Below, piece after piece: positions 63,310 to 64,000 of a DNA stretch of 64,000 nt. Below the pieces are notes generated by a model. That model saw only the letters and a program-made list of their open reading frames with translations, made no database searches and was not told the origin of the DNA. Source of the DNA: Mycobacterium sp. 1164985.4 (GTDB lineage: Bacteria; Actinomycetota; Actinomycetes; Mycobacteriales; Mycobacteriaceae); contig NZ_LZMD01000011.1 of the NCBI RefSeq assembly GCF_001668575.1, positions 1 to 64,000 of the forward strand. Direction: 5' to 3'. Each line of letters opens with the position of its first letter. Positions within the stretch are counted from its first letter, which is position 1. The position numbers and the translations under genes are program-made.

Positions 63310-63328
63310 CGTCGCCGGATCGGTGCGC

Positions 63329-64000
63329 TCATCTCGGCATCCTGGCCTCGATGCGGTCCGCGACGTCGGCCGCCCTCGTCATAGGCTGCGCGGGAGGCGT
63401 GCATGCGACAACATCGATGATTACGTTGGCGGCGGCTTGGAGAACGTGTTGGCAGGACCGCATCTGCCCTCCGTCATCACGCGCGTACGGCATGGCGAGC
63501 CGATCATCGGTTTGCGTCAGTTCCCCACTACGCCACGCGGGCAACTTATGATTGTTGACGTTGATCGTGACGTTGTGGTGGGTGCAATTGCTCCAGCGGT
63601 CCGCCGATTCGGTCAGGAAGTCATGGGCGCCCGCCGCAGTGCGGTACGAGATCACCGACTGCACGACCAGATCTTCCCATTGATCGGTGTCCGGCGTCCG
63701 CAACATCTGCTGGCGCACCGCCTTCCAATGGCTGGGATCGTAGACCGACGCCTCATCGGGCTGCCACACACCGAGGCAACTCAGATTGGGCAGCAGAGGG
63801 CGATGATCGCCCATCGACGTGATGAGCGGATGGGCACGCATCGAACTCGTGCCCATGACGGCGTCGACCTCAGCGATGTCCAACAACACGCGGCCGACCG
63901 CGATATCAGAGACCAGAGCAGGAGGCGCGGAGCCCATCGAGTGTGCGACGCATCCAACGGGTCCCGTTATGAGGGCGAGAAGTCCTATGCCACAACGCAA
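63329..64000 (-). CDS. PknH-sensor-like exported protein, cut by the window edge
   Basis: The 223 visible residues end in a domain like the extracellular sensor of PknH and related mycobacterial lipoproteins: WQPDEASVYDPSHWKAVRQQ, DQWEDLVVQSVISYRTA and RSCQHVLQAAANVIIDVVAC, with spaced cysteines. The visible N-terminus is hydrophobic (GIGLLALITGPVGCVAHS) and could be a lipoprotein signal. The TTG codon at 64000-63998 coincides with the window edge, so the true start may lie outside. Confidence 0.75.
   Translation of the reverse strand: MRCGIGLLALITGPVGCVAHSMGSAPPALVSDIAVGRVLLDIAEVDAVMGTSSMRAHPLITSMGDHRPLLPNLSCLGVWQPDEASVYDPSHWKAVRQQMLRTPDTDQWEDLVVQSVISYRTAAGAHDFLTESADRWSNCTHHNVTINVNNHKLPAWRSGELTQTDDRLAMPYARDDGGQMRSCQHVLQAAANVIIDVVACTPPAQPMTRAADVADRIEARMPR

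Overview
The window is high-GC actinobacterial DNA and most likely comes from a Mycobacterium/Mycolicibacterium-type chromosome. Supporting features are two MmpL transporters, a 13E12-type HNH gene, a mycobactin acyl-chain locus (mbtL-mbtM-mbtN with mbtK opposite) with IdeR-like boxes, an F420-type oxidoreductase, a SigF-type sigma factor, a GH183/DUF4185 arabinanase-like protein, many TTG/GTG starts and many ATGA/GTGA stop-start overlaps. The order pgm, crcB, crcB, DUF190 and then a DUF488 gene matches, from memory, the M. tuberculosis pgmA region.

Left edge (1-1870): the end of an IS3-family insertion sequence and a frameshifted 13E12/DUF222 HNH gene. Integrative island (1874-15643): a 13.8-kb element bounded by a 48-bp direct repeat of the 3' part of tRNA-Ala(GGC). 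The right copy completes the intact tRNA gene and the left copy is a fragment. Its right half is a phage-satellite-like core: tyrosine integrase, AlpA/Xis-like protein, large P4-type primase-helicase, two small genes and a 20-bp inverted repeat. Its left half is cargo: TetR/CYP450, a second TetR, a thioesterase/KstR-like TetR pair, and a small protein coupled to an MmpL transporter. Two cargo promoters share one operator motif. I regard this island as the most interesting system here.

Core chromosome (15.7-27.4 kb): MFS exporter and phosphoglucomutase, a coupled pair of fluoride-channel genes with a DUF190 gene, the mycobactin acyl-chain genes, a stand-alone proteasome beta-like hydrolase, DUF488, TetR/SRPBCC and a TVP38 membrane protein. 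Catabolic operon (27.4-32.3 kb): Rieske oxygenase, small protein, TauD-type dioxygenase, F420/LLM oxidoreductase and carboxymuconolactone-decarboxylase-like protein, nearly all translationally coupled, with a divergent LysR regulator. At 32.3-42.1 kb there is an MmpL remnant, a Crp regulator, a SigF-like factor with a SigF-type promoter, a thiolase-like/OB-fold pair, a secreted esterase, an APC permease and the GH183-like protein.

Signalling block (42.1-47.7 kb): a 1387-residue protein joining PAS/GAF, histidine kinase, receiver, SpoIIE phosphatase and anti-sigma-type ATPase domains, flanked on both sides by overlapping STAS genes, with a PAS-ANTAR gene next to it. Envelope block (47.8-53.1 kb): an MmpL4/5-type transporter and a GjpA-like surface protein with a long Gly-rich repeat tail. 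Right end (53.1-64 kb): amidohydrolase, a second Rieske oxygenase with TetR, an OB-fold/thiolase/acyl-CoA dehydrogenase/SDR operon facing a TetR-hydrolase pair across a perfect 19-bp palindrome, and a PknH-sensor-like protein running to the window edge.
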